A DNA stretch of 64,000 nt, from positions 2,542,001 through 2,606,000 of the forward strand of contig NZ_CP085242.1 of assembly GCF_044810985.1 (NCBI RefSeq), given 5' to 3'. The DNA comes from Marinospirillum sp031581385. GTDB lineage: Bacteria; Pseudomonadota; Gammaproteobacteria; Pseudomonadales; Halomonadaceae. Below the pieces are notes generated by a model. It made no database searches and had not been told where the DNA came from. It worked only from the letters and a program-made list of their open reading frames with translations. Shown here piece by piece: positions 27,458 to 36,417 of the stretch. Made by a program: the position numbers and the translations under genes. Positions within the stretch are counted from its first letter, which is position 1; the number at the start of each line of letters is the position of its first letter.

Positions 27458-29233
27458 GTGCCTGCACTGATTCAACGGCCTCTGAATCAAGGCCTGTATC
27501 AGCAGGCGTTGGCCGATGGCATCCATCCGCTGCTGGCAAGGATACTGGCCGGGCGCCTGGAGGAAGTGCAGGGTTCTCTCAACAGCCTGGTGGAACCCAG
27601 TCTCAAACATCTGGTGGCTCCGAGGTTGCTGAAGGACAGCAACCTGGCCTGCCAGCGCCTGCTCAGGGCCATTCAAAACCGGGAACGCATCGGGATACTC
27701 ACCGACTATGATGTCGATGGCATCACCTCGCATGTGGTGATTTACCGGGCACTCAGTGAATATTTTTCCGTGCCGGTGGAGCGGCTTTCCAGTTTGATCG
27801 GCCATCGCATCAAGGATGGCTACGGGGTCAGCGATGCTCTGGTTAACCGCATCCTGGATCAGCATCCTTTACCGGATGTGATTATCACCGCCGACTGTGG
27901 ATCTTCCGATGAACCGCGCCTAGCCCGCCTGAAAGCGGCCGGTATTGATGTGGTGGTGACCGATCACCATGCCCTGCCCAAGGAAGGCCCACCACCTTCC
28001 GCACTGGCGGTGATTAACCCCACCCGCAAGGATTGCAGTTACCCTGACCCCACTCTGGCCGGTTGTGCCGTTTCCTGGCTGTTGATGTCGGAGTTGCGCA
28101 ACCACCTGCTTGAGGCGGACATCATTCCGCCCGACACCCCCAAGCTGTCCGAACTGCTGCCTTTTGTGGCCTTGGGAACGGTGGCGGATTGTGTGTCCCT
28201 GGGGGGCAGTGCCGCCAACCGGGCTTTTGTCACCAGCGGCCTGAAGCTGATGAATGCCTCGACGGCCCCTTGCTGGCAGGCTTTTCGTCGCTTGCAGGGT
28301 GAGCGTTTCAAAAGCTTTACGGCTTCCACTCTGGGTTTTCAACTGGGGCCAAGAATCAATGCCCGTTCACGCATGGCTGACCCTTATGCCGCCCTGCAAT
28401 ATCTGCTGGCCGACAACCTGGCTGCGGCCAGCCGACAACTGGAGTTGTTGGACAGTGACAACCAGGATCGGCGTTATGTGGAAGGGGAGATGACCCGGAC
28501 GGCCCTGGAAACGGCCCGGCAACAGGTGGATCAGGATTTCCAGAGCCTGGTGGCCTATGTCGAAGAAGGCCACTCGGGCGTGCAGGGCATCGTGGCTTCA
28601 CGTCTGGTGGAAAAGTATGGCCGACCGGCTGTGGTGGCAACACCGGGCCGGGAACCGGGGCATTTGAGCGCCTCGGCACGCAGTGTGCCGGGTGTACACA
28701 TCCGCAATGCCTTGCAGCGGGTAGATGATTTGCATCCTGGGTTGCTGGTCCGGTTTGGTGGTCATCAGGGGGCTGCTGGCCTGACCCTCTGGGGCGATAA
28801 AATGCCAGCTTTCCAGAAAGCTTTTGAACAGGCCGTTCTTTTGCAGTTGGAAAACCGTCGCCTGGAGCCCAGCATTTACACGGATGGTGAGCTGCCCGGT
28901 GAGTTGCTGAATCTGGAAACCCAGCAGTTGCTGGACAAGCTGGAGCCTTTTGGCCGCGAGTTTGAAGCGCCCTTGTTTGAAGGCTCGTTTCGGGTAGAAG
29001 GCTTGCGAACTATCGGTGCGGATCAGACCCATCTGTTGCTGGAAGTTGCCTCTCTGGACTCTTCATCCCTGTACAAAGCCATCTGGTTCCGGGCCTTGCC
29101 GGAGCAGGGCGCGCCCCTGCCGGTGGAAGTGGGCCAGCAAGTGCGCCTGGCCTATAAGCTGGAAGCCAATCATTTTCGCAACCAGACTTCTCTGCAGCTG
29201 CATGTCAGTCAGGCGCAAGCAGAGCGAGGCTGA
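27458..29233 (+). CDS. Divergent RecJ-like DHH-family exonuclease
   Basis: A 591-residue DHH/DHHA1 phosphoesterase with the RecJ plan: motif I ILTDYDVDGITS, motif II TADCGSSD, motif III VTDHHALP, LLPFVALGTVAD, then GPRINARSRM, HSGVQGIVASRL and FGGHQGAAGL, with an OB-like C-terminal domain. Several canonical RecJ motifs are altered (DNG to DCG, NAAGR to NARSR, GGHAMAAG to GGHQGAAG). It is likely a paralogue or divergent form of the 5'-3' single-strand exonuclease. The start is a GTG 3 bp after the chemoreceptor stop, and it ends back-to-back with the next minus-strand gene. Confidence 0.8.
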   Translation: MPALIQRPLNQGLYQQALADGIHPLLARILAGRLEEVQGSLNSLVEPSLKHLVAPRLLKDSNLACQRLLRAIQNRERIGILTDYDVDGITSHVVIYRALSEYFSVPVERLSSLIGHRIKDGYGVSDALVNRILDQHPLPDVIITADCGSSDEPRLARLKAAGIDVVVTDHHALPKEGPPPSALAVINPTRKDCSYPDPTLAGCAVSWLLMSELRNHLLEADIIPPDTPKLSELLPFVALGTVADCVSLGGSAANRAFVTSGLKLMNASTAPCWQAFRRLQGERFKSFTASTLGFQLGPRINARSRMADPYAALQYLLADNLAAASRQLELLDSDNQDRRYVEGEMTRTALETARQQVDQDFQSLVAYVEEGHSGVQGIVASRLVEKYGRPAVVATPGREPGHLSASARSVPGVHIRNALQRVDDLHPGLLVRFGGHQGAAGLTLWGDKMPAFQKAFEQAVLLQLENRRLEPSIYTDGELPGELLNLETQQLLDKLEPFGREFEAPLFEGSFRVEGLRTIGADQTHLLLEVASLDSSSLYKAIWFRALPEQGAPLPVEVGQQVRLAYKLEANHFRNQTSLQLHVSQAQAERG

Positions 29234-29473
29234 TTATTCGAGGCATTCCTTGTAATAGATCCCGCGGTAATCCTTCCAGCCTTCCCGGCCATTGGTTTCC
29301 TTGTACAGATGCACCTGCTGGCAGTAGGACTCATAGCGATGACCTTCCCGTAAAGCAGCCGGATTGACATCGTAGGTATTGAAAAACATGAAGGCACCGA
29401 CTGCAATGGCCAGAAAGAAGAGGATGGCAGCAATTAAAGCAGCGGTATTGTCTTTGTCTTTACGCAAAGCCAT
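29234..29473 (-). CDS. Small single-pass membrane protein of unknown function
   Basis: A 79-residue protein that I do not recognise. It has a short basic N-terminus (MALRKDKDN), one hydrophobic helix (AALIAAILFFLAIAVGAFMF) and a soluble C-terminal domain with two cysteines (YESYCQQV and YYKECLE) that could pair if exported. CAGGAG lies 8 bp before the ATG at 29473, which I prefer over a longer frame. Its last base abuts the RecJ-like stop, and it lies downstream of dauA on the same strand. Confidence 0.65.
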   Translation of the reverse strand: MALRKDKDNTAALIAAILFFLAIAVGAFMFFNTYDVNPAALREGHRYESYCQQVHLYKETNGREGWKDYRGIYYKECLE

Positions 29474-29519
29474 GGTGAAGGCTCCTGAGATTCTTGAAAG
29501 GTGTGGAAGCTTAACCTGA

Positions 29520-31229
29520 TTAACAAGCTGCTTGTAGCCTTTTCCAGCGTTGACTGGCCGCTTCAGCGGAACGGGCAAAGGTGATGAGCTTTCCCTTGCC
29601 CAGCCCGACTCGTCTCAATTTTAAAATAAGTCTGGGGTTCAAGCCAATAAACACGACCTGTTTGTTGTCTTTTTGCAATTGTTTAACGACGCTGGACAGG
29701 GAGTCGATGGCCGTAATATCCAGAGTGGGAACCTGATGCATGTCGATAAACACCGCATCAATACCGGAACTGATCTGGGTTAAACGCCCCAGGGTTTTTT
29801 CCGCAGCGCCAAAAAACAGCGGCCCGGCAATGCGGAAATAGGCAATGGTTTCCGGTAAATCCAGCTCTTGTCTTTCAGCAGCTGTCAGGGGCTGGCTTTC
29901 TGTGACCTGGGCCATGCGACCCATGAACAGCAGGGAGGCGAGCACGATGCCGACACTGACGGCCAGCACCATATCAAACACCACGGTCAGGCCAAAACAG
30001 GTAAAGAGCACCAGAAGATCCGGGGTGGGTGCGGTTTTCACCATTTTCACCAGATGATGAGCCTCGCTCATATTCCAGGCAACCATCAACAGCAGACCTG
30101 CCAGAGCGGCCATAGGCAACCAGGACAAGACATCGGCAAAAACCAGAATACAGGCCAGCACCATCAGGGAATGAAAAATAGCCGCAAAGGGTGAGCGCCC
30201 CCCGGCGCGAATATTGGCCGCAGTGCGAGCCAGAGCGCCGGTTGCGGTGATGCCACCAAAAAAAGGTGCAGCCAGATTCCCCAGGCCCTGACCCACCAAC
30301 TCGGCATTGGGGTCATGCTTGCTGCCGGTCAGGGAATCCCCGACCACGGAACAAAGCAGGGATTCAATGGCACCCAGCAGGGCAATGGTAAAGGCAGCAG
30401 GCAACAAGGCGGTGAATAAATCCCAGCTCAAGCCCAGGGGTTCGCCATCGGCACCCGGCATCAACCAGGGCAAAACAAAAGCAGGGGCAACCGGTGGAAT
30501 GCCGCGACCGGACTCGTCACCGTGCGTCCATTGAAACTGATCCCCCAGCAAGGTGACTTCAAACCCCGGCAACCACTGGCTGCCCAGAAGAGCCAGGCTG
30601 GTGCCCAGAACCAGGGCCGGCAAATGGCCGGGAAGCGGTGTTTTCAGGCGTGGCCAGAGAATCAGGGTGAAAAGAGTCAGCAAGCCGACACTCAGATCAC
30701 CCCAGCTGATTTCAGGCAGCAGATGGACAAAGTCCAGTAGTTTTACGAAGAAGTGTGCGGAGTTATCCATTTCCTCCAGGCCAAACAAATCCTTGAGTTG
30801 CAGACTGGCAATCACCAGGGCAATGCCAGCGGTAAACCCCAGAGTGACGGGTGCCGGTATGAACTGGATCAGACGCCCCAGTTTGAGGAGCCCCATGGCC
30901 ACCAGAATGCCCCCGGCCATCAGGGTGGCCAGTAGCAAACCACCCAGACCGTACTCGGCGGTAACGGGCAATAAAATAACCACGAAGGCTGCAGTGGGGC
31001 CGCTCACCGAGTAACGCGAACCCCCGGTGAGGGCAATAACGGTACCGGCCACAATGGCGGTATAAAGCCCGTACTGGGGTGCGACCCCGCTGGCAATGGC
31101 CAGGGCCATGGCCAGAGGTACGGCAATAATCCCCAGGGTGATACCGGCCAGCAGATCGGCACGCAAATCGGCAAGTCGATAACCCTGTCGCAGGGTTTCT
31201 TTTAGGGCAGAAGCAAAGGGTAAGGACAT
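29520..31229 (-). CDS. dauA: DauA-like SulP transporter with STAS domain
   Basis: A 569-residue SLC26/SulP transporter. It follows E. coli DauA (YchM) closely: DLLAGITLGIIAVPLAMALA, GVAPQYGLYTAIVAGTVIAL, TGGSRYSVSGPTAAFVVIL and LPAAFTIALLGAIESLLC are recognisable. The C-terminal cytoplasmic STAS domain contains FIDMHQVPTLDITAIDSLSS. DauA takes up C4-dicarboxylates such as succinate, mainly at acidic pH. A second SulP protein of a different type lies at the window end. Confidence 0.9.
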   Translation of the reverse strand: MSLPFASALKETLRQGYRLADLRADLLAGITLGIIAVPLAMALAIASGVAPQYGLYTAIVAGTVIALTGGSRYSVSGPTAAFVVILLPVTAEYGLGGLLLATLMAGGILVAMGLLKLGRLIQFIPAPVTLGFTAGIALVIASLQLKDLFGLEEMDNSAHFFVKLLDFVHLLPEISWGDLSVGLLTLFTLILWPRLKTPLPGHLPALVLGTSLALLGSQWLPGFEVTLLGDQFQWTHGDESGRGIPPVAPAFVLPWLMPGADGEPLGLSWDLFTALLPAAFTIALLGAIESLLCSVVGDSLTGSKHDPNAELVGQGLGNLAAPFFGGITATGALARTAANIRAGGRSPFAAIFHSLMVLACILVFADVLSWLPMAALAGLLLMVAWNMSEAHHLVKMVKTAPTPDLLVLFTCFGLTVVFDMVLAVSVGIVLASLLFMGRMAQVTESQPLTAAERQELDLPETIAYFRIAGPLFFGAAEKTLGRLTQISSGIDAVFIDMHQVPTLDITAIDSLSSVVKQLQKDNKQVVFIGLNPRLILKLRRVGLGKGKLITFARSAEAASQRWKRLQAAC

Positions 31230-31321
31230 AAGTTGCTCGGAAACGGATCGGTAAACCAGAAATCAGAAGTTCTCTAGGCTAAGGCTTTCCCGGCTTCTTG
31301 TCACTGCGACCAAGAGATTCC

Positions 31322-32041
31322 TTAAAGAGCCGGGTCAACCAGACCGTTCAGTGACGTGTTGATTCGAAACCAGCCGGCAATGCTGGCGCGTTCATGTCGG
31401 GTGCTTCTTACTTCATGGGGTATCTCTTCTGACAAAAAACACACCAGGGTGCCGCTGCGTGGGGGAACCTCCAGAAGAGGTTCGCCTGTTTGCGGGTGAT
31501 AAAGGCGCATTTCCCCGGCGTGTTGGGGTTGCCAGTCGGGGTTCAGGTAAACCACGGTGGTGACCACACGGTTGGAGCGACCCCGAAAAGCATCCAGGTG
31601 TTTCTGATAAAAAGCACCCGGTGGATAGAGGGCATAGTGGCATTCGTATTCAAACAGGCCCAGAAACAGCTCGCGGTTCAGAAAATCCTTCAGCTCGCGC
31701 ATGACGGCCAGGTATTCCTGCTGGATCAGGCTGCTGCCATCCAACCAGCGGGTGTAATCCCCGCGAATGGTTTCAGCCAGCAGGTGATCCTTGCCGCGGC
31801 CTATCCCGGCAGCGGTTAATTCCGACTCTTCGCGCAACAGCTGCAGCTCCTCCAGCAAACCCCGGCAGAGCGTCTGAGGTAAGTAATCTTCAGCCACAAA
31901 CCAGTGTTTTTCCACCAGGCTGTCCACCAGGGACGTAAAGTCGATCCGGTTTGCAAGGGGATCAGCCGTTTCCACCAGATCGGGGGACGGGGGCTGGACA
32001 AGAGCCAGCTGTAACGCCGTTTGTGTTAGATCATCAGACAT
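31322..32041 (-). CDS. 2OG-Fe(II) oxygenase, prolyl 4-hydroxylase type
   Basis: A 239-residue enzyme of the 2-oxoglutarate/iron dioxygenase superfamily. The metal triad is H-x-D in YQKHLDAFRGR and the distal His in EEIPHEVRSTRHERAS, with an Arg nearby for 2-oxoglutarate. TVVYLNPDWQPQHAGEMRLY is typical of the prolyl-hydroxylase-like group. The substrate is unknown. I chose the ATG at 32041 (MSDDLTQ); a TTG at 32104 would add 21 residues that look non-conserved, and neither has a good Shine-Dalgarno. Confidence 0.85.
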   Translation of the reverse strand: MSDDLTQTALQLALVQPPSPDLVETADPLANRIDFTSLVDSLVEKHWFVAEDYLPQTLCRGLLEELQLLREESELTAAGIGRGKDHLLAETIRGDYTRWLDGSSLIQQEYLAVMRELKDFLNRELFLGLFEYECHYALYPPGAFYQKHLDAFRGRSNRVVTTVVYLNPDWQPQHAGEMRLYHPQTGEPLLEVPPRSGTLVCFLSEEIPHEVRSTRHERASIAGWFRINTSLNGLVDPAL

Positions 32042-32211
32042 AGGCCAGAATCCGATCGGAATAAAAATCGGATTTTCCTCCCATTTCCAATCCAAGTACA
32101 GCAAGGATAAGGCTTTGTGATTGATTCAAGCTATTGGCTCAAACAAATACCCAAGTCTAGGCTAACTGAATAATAAAAAAATAAGTGTGTCAGTTGAATG
32201 GAGTTGATGTC

Positions 32212-33375
32212 ATGTCCGAACAATTAACTGCCCAAGAGAACAATAAGAACCCTCAGACTCATCTGGGGCATGAGCTGGAAAAATGGTTGGCTGAGGCGGA
32301 CATCCGGGTGGGTGGTGACCGCCCCTGGGATATCCAGCTGAAGACCTCTCGCGTTCTGGAGGAAGCCATGTCCCGAGGCAACCTGGGCCTGGGTGAAGCC
32401 TACATGGATGGTGACTGGGAGGTGGAGAAGCTGGATCAATTCTTTTATCGCCTCCTCAAGGCCCGTCTGGATGAGAAGGTGGTGCACAGTGGCCTTTTCT
32501 GGCAACTGGTACGCCATCGCTTTCTGAACCTGCAAACCCTGCAAAGAGCCTGGCAGGTGGGGGAGGCGCATTATGACCTGGGTAATGAGTTCTACGCGGC
32601 CATGCTGGATTCGCGGTTAACCTATACCTGTGGCTATTGGCGGGAAGCAAAAAACCTGGAAGAAGCCCAGGAAGCCAAACTGGATCTGGTGTGCCGCAAG
32701 CTGGATCTGCAGCCGGGCATGCGGGTTCTGGATATCGGCTGTGGCTGGGGCAGCTTCATGAGCTATGCGGCACAAAACTATGGAATCGAAGCCGTTGGGG
32801 TCACCATCTCCAAGGAGCAGACCGCCTGGGCCAGCGAACAGTATGCTGAGCTGCCGCTGGAATTCCGGCTTCAGGACTACCGTCAGGTGGAGGGGGAATT
32901 TGATCGGGTCGTGAGCATCGGCATGTTTGAACATGTCGGCCGCAAAAACCTGAGAACCTTCATGGAAGTGGCCAGGCGCTGCCTGAAGCCCGATGGCCTG
33001 ATGCTGTTGCACACCATCGGCAAGAACAAACGCTCCAGCACCCCGGACCCCTGGATCGACAAGTATATTTTTCCCAATGGCGACCTGCCTTCCATCGGCC
33101 AGATCGGAGATGCTGTGGATGGTCTTTTTGTCGTGGAAGACCTGCATAGTTTCGGGGCGGAATATGACCAGACCCTGATGGCCTGGGAGGACAACTTCTC
33201 TCGTGCCTGGCCTGATATTGCACCGCGCCTGCAACTGGATGAGCGCTTCCGGCGTATGTGGCGTTATTACCTGCTGTCCTGTGCCGGAGCTTTTCGGGCT
33301 CGCAGAACCCAGGTCTGGCAGTGGGTGCTTTCCCCTGAAGGTGTGGCCGGAGGCTACCTGCGTCCAAGTAATTGA
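32212..33375 (+). CDS. cfa: Cyclopropane-fatty-acyl-phospholipid synthase
   Basis: A 387-residue SAM-dependent enzyme that converts unsaturated phospholipid acyl chains to cyclopropane forms, usually in stationary phase or under acid or osmotic stress. The N-terminal lipid-binding region (NLGLGEAYMDGDWE) is followed by a methyltransferase domain with VLDIGCGWGSF, YTCGYW and RVVSIGMFEHVG. GGAG lies 8 bp before the chosen ATG. The length matches E. coli Cfa (382). Confidence 0.95.
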   Translation: MSEQLTAQENNKNPQTHLGHELEKWLAEADIRVGGDRPWDIQLKTSRVLEEAMSRGNLGLGEAYMDGDWEVEKLDQFFYRLLKARLDEKVVHSGLFWQLVRHRFLNLQTLQRAWQVGEAHYDLGNEFYAAMLDSRLTYTCGYWREAKNLEEAQEAKLDLVCRKLDLQPGMRVLDIGCGWGSFMSYAAQNYGIEAVGVTISKEQTAWASEQYAELPLEFRLQDYRQVEGEFDRVVSIGMFEHVGRKNLRTFMEVARRCLKPDGLMLLHTIGKNKRSSTPDPWIDKYIFPNGDLPSIGQIGDAVDGLFVVEDLHSFGAEYDQTLMAWEDNFSRAWPDIAPRLQLDERFRRMWRYYLLSCAGAFRARRTQVWQWVLSPEGVAGGYLRPSN

Positions 33376-33447
33376 CTGGTCTGCTTGAGCCGGGAGCAAA
33401 AGCTGATTTATGCTGGGGTTATCTTACCCCACAGCTGAAGAGTGCTT

Positions 33448-36417
33448 ATGCCCCAAGAAAGTCACCCGGACTTGAACGATCTCCCTGCAGACATCCGCCC
33501 GGAAGTTGCGCAGTCTTTAGACCGCATTGCCTCCAGCCTGCCTGCAGAAGCCTGGCCGGATTTGAGCCGGGAAGAACATCAGGCTCTGGGTCGCTTGTTG
33601 GCCAGTAGTCATTATGCAGCTGATGCTCTGGTTAAGGAGCCCTCCCTGCTTACGGCTTTGCTGGCCGATGAGCACCTGAACCGGCCCCTGCAATTTGCAG
33701 ATTACCAGCAGGAATGTGCCCGCTATCTGCAGGATGAAAAAGGACAACCCCCTCAGAATGAAGAGGAGCTGCACCGGGCTCTGCGGCGCTTTCGTCGGGC
33801 TGCCATGCTGCGTTTGTTGTGGCGGGATGCCCAGCAGGCCGGTAATCACCGATCGGTTTGGCAAACTGCTGCCGAAATGTCCTGGCTGGCTGATACCACC
33901 GTGGAAGCCGCTTTGGGCTGGCTGGAAGAACACTACAGCCCCGCCTGGGGGCGGCCCTATCCTCGCGGCACGACCCAGACACAGCTAGACTCGGGTGAGG
34001 TTCGGCCCCTGCGCCTGGTGGTTTTGGGTATGGGCAAACTGGGGGCACTGGAGCTCAATCTCTCCTCGGACATTGATCTGATTTTTGCTTTTGCGCATTC
34101 CGGGGAAACCCTGGGCGGACGGCGCAGCTTTGATAATCAGGAATACTTTACCCGCCTGGGCCAGAAGCTGATTACTGCGCTCGACAAGATGACCGCCGAT
34201 GGCTACGTGTTTCGGGTGGATATGCGCTTACGCCCTTATGGTGATGCCGGAGCGCTGGCGCTGGGCTTTTCGGCCCTGCTGGAGTACTACCAGGATCAGG
34301 GGCGTGACTGGGAACGCTATGCCATGATCAAGGCCCGGGTCATTGCCGGTGACCAGCAGGAAGGCGCTCGTTTGCTCTCGGAACTGCGCCCTTTTGTATA
34401 CCGCAAATACCTGGATTTCAGCGCCATTGAATCCCTGCGTGCCATGAAAGCCATGATCAACCGCGAAGTAAAGCGCAGGGGTCTGGACAACAACATCAAG
34501 CTGGGGCGCGGCGGTATTCGTGAAGTGGAATTCATCACCCAGGTTTTCCAACTGATTCGGGGGGGGCGGGATACCGAGTTGCAGGAACGCTCCATCCGTA
34601 AGGTATTGCCGGTGATTGCCGGGCTGGGCCTGATGCCTCAGCAGGCTGCCGATGAACTGCTTCAGGACTATGCTTTTCTGCGCGATCTGGAACATGCCCT
34701 GCAAGGCCTGGATGACCGCCAGACCCAACTGCTGCCCGAGGGCGACCTGGCTCAGCAGCAAATAGCCTTCCGTTGTGGCTTCCAGTCCTGGGCCGATCTG
34801 ATGGCTCAATTGGAACAGGTGCGGGATCAGGTGCGTCAGCACTTTGATGCCGTAATTGCCGACCCGGAGGAAGAGGAATCCCTGGAAACGGATGACGATC
34901 TCTCCAGCCTCTGGACGGATGAACTGGATAAAGCCCAGGCAGAAAAGCTTCTGGCGGAAAAAGGTTTCCTGCAGCCTGAAGCCAGTTTTCGGTTGCTGAA
35001 AACCCTGCGCGACAGCAAACAGACTGCCAGCATGCAGAAGGTGGGCAAAGAGCGTCTGGACAACCTGATGCCCTTGCTTCTGGCAGCCGTCACTGAAGCC
35101 AAAAAACCGGACACGGCCCTGGAACGCATCCTTTGGCTGGTGGAAGCTGTTTTGCGTCGCACCGCATATCTGGTGTTGCTCACCGAAAACCCCGAAGCCC
35201 TGCAACAACTGGTGAAGATGTGCTCGGCCAGTCCCTGGCTGGCAGAACAACTGTCGAAAATGCCCATCCTCCTGGATGAGTTGCTCAGCCCGGATACTCT
35301 CTACTCACCGGCCGACAAGCAGCGTCTTCAGGATGAACTGCGTCAGCACCTGAGCCGCATACCCGAAGATGACATGGAAGCCCTGATGGAAGCCCTGCGC
35401 TATTTCCGGCATGCCAATGTGCTGAGGGTGGCCGCTTCCGATATTGTGGCACAGCGCCACCTGATGAAGGTCAGCGACTACCTGACCTTCATTGCTGAAG
35501 TGATCGTGGAAAGCGTCATGCATTCGGCCTGGCGGGATCTGACGCGTCGCTATGGGCGCCCGCAACTGGCCAATGGCGAAGCGGCTGATCCCGGTTTCAT
35601 TATCGTCGGTTACGGGAAACTGGGAGGAATTGAGCTGGGTTATGGCTCGGATCTGGATCTGGTGTTCATCCATGACGGTCATCCCACGGCAGGCAGTGAT
35701 GGGCAAAAATCCCTGGATTCGGTCACCTACTACAGTCGTCTGGGCCAGCGAATCATTCACTTCCTGTCCACCGTGACACCTTCCGGTCAGCTCTATGAAG
35801 TGGATATGCGCCTGAGGCCTTCCGGTAATGCCGGTTTGCTGGTCAGCAACCTCAAGGCTTTTGCCGATTACCAGAGCAAGGAAGCCTGGACCTGGGAACA
35901 TCAGGCTCTGGTAAGAGCGCGGGCGATTTGTGGCGATGAAGACTTGATCGAGCGCTTCAACAATCTGCGCGCCGAGATCCTGACGCAAAAACGCGATTTG
36001 CCACAGCTGCGCCAGGATGTAGTGACGATGCGTGAGAAAATGCGCGCCAACCTGGGCAGCAAAAAGCAAGGCGGGGATGAAGTCTTCCACATCAAACAGG
36101 ATGCCGGTGGCATCGTTGATATTGAGTTCATCGTTCAATACTGTGTTCTGGCTTACAGTCACCAGCATGCACACCTGCTGGAAGTCACCGACAACATGCG
36201 CTTGCTGGATGCTTTGGCTGCAACCGGCGTACTGCCTCAAGATCAGGCACGTGCCCTTCAGGAAGCTTATCTGGCCTATCGACATGCCGCACACCATGCG
36301 GCCCTGGAAAAAGCCGGCACCAGTGTGGAGGCAGCGCCCTGGGCGGAGCACCGTAAACAGGTCAGTCAGGTTTGGGATGCTTTTTTTGCAGACAACCAGA
36401 AGTCATCGCAATCATGA
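33448..36417 (+). CDS. glnE: Bifunctional glutamine synthetase adenylyltransferase/deadenylase
   Basis: A 989-residue enzyme with two nucleotidyltransferase domains that remove (N-terminal) and add (C-terminal) AMP on glutamine synthetase in response to PII and glutamine. Each active site shows its G-x11-D-x-D motif: LGMGKLGALELNLSSDIDLI and VGYGKLGGIELGYGSDLDLV. Length agrees with the family. The ATG at 33448 is preferred; a GTG sits two codons earlier. The stop overlaps the next gene by 4 bp. Confidence 0.97.
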   Translation: MPQESHPDLNDLPADIRPEVAQSLDRIASSLPAEAWPDLSREEHQALGRLLASSHYAADALVKEPSLLTALLADEHLNRPLQFADYQQECARYLQDEKGQPPQNEEELHRALRRFRRAAMLRLLWRDAQQAGNHRSVWQTAAEMSWLADTTVEAALGWLEEHYSPAWGRPYPRGTTQTQLDSGEVRPLRLVVLGMGKLGALELNLSSDIDLIFAFAHSGETLGGRRSFDNQEYFTRLGQKLITALDKMTADGYVFRVDMRLRPYGDAGALALGFSALLEYYQDQGRDWERYAMIKARVIAGDQQEGARLLSELRPFVYRKYLDFSAIESLRAMKAMINREVKRRGLDNNIKLGRGGIREVEFITQVFQLIRGGRDTELQERSIRKVLPVIAGLGLMPQQAADELLQDYAFLRDLEHALQGLDDRQTQLLPEGDLAQQQIAFRCGFQSWADLMAQLEQVRDQVRQHFDAVIADPEEEESLETDDDLSSLWTDELDKAQAEKLLAEKGFLQPEASFRLLKTLRDSKQTASMQKVGKERLDNLMPLLLAAVTEAKKPDTALERILWLVEAVLRRTAYLVLLTENPEALQQLVKMCSASPWLAEQLSKMPILLDELLSPDTLYSPADKQRLQDELRQHLSRIPEDDMEALMEALRYFRHANVLRVAASDIVAQRHLMKVSDYLTFIAEVIVESVMHSAWRDLTRRYGRPQLANGEAADPGFIIVGYGKLGGIELGYGSDLDLVFIHDGHPTAGSDGQKSLDSVTYYSRLGQRIIHFLSTVTPSGQLYEVDMRLRPSGNAGLLVSNLKAFADYQSKEAWTWEHQALVRARAICGDEDLIERFNNLRAEILTQKRDLPQLRQDVVTMREKMRANLGSKKQGGDEVFHIKQDAGGIVDIEFIVQYCVLAYSHQHAHLLEVTDNMRLLDALAATGVLPQDQARALQEAYLAYRHAAHHAALEKAGTSVEAAPWAEHRKQVSQVWDAFFADNQKSSQS

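Noticed and set aside
34228..35250. A 340-codon open frame on the minus strand
   Set aside because: It is antisense to glnE, whose protein is clearly conserved on the other strand; the composition (His/Gln/Phe-rich) is that of a shadow frame.
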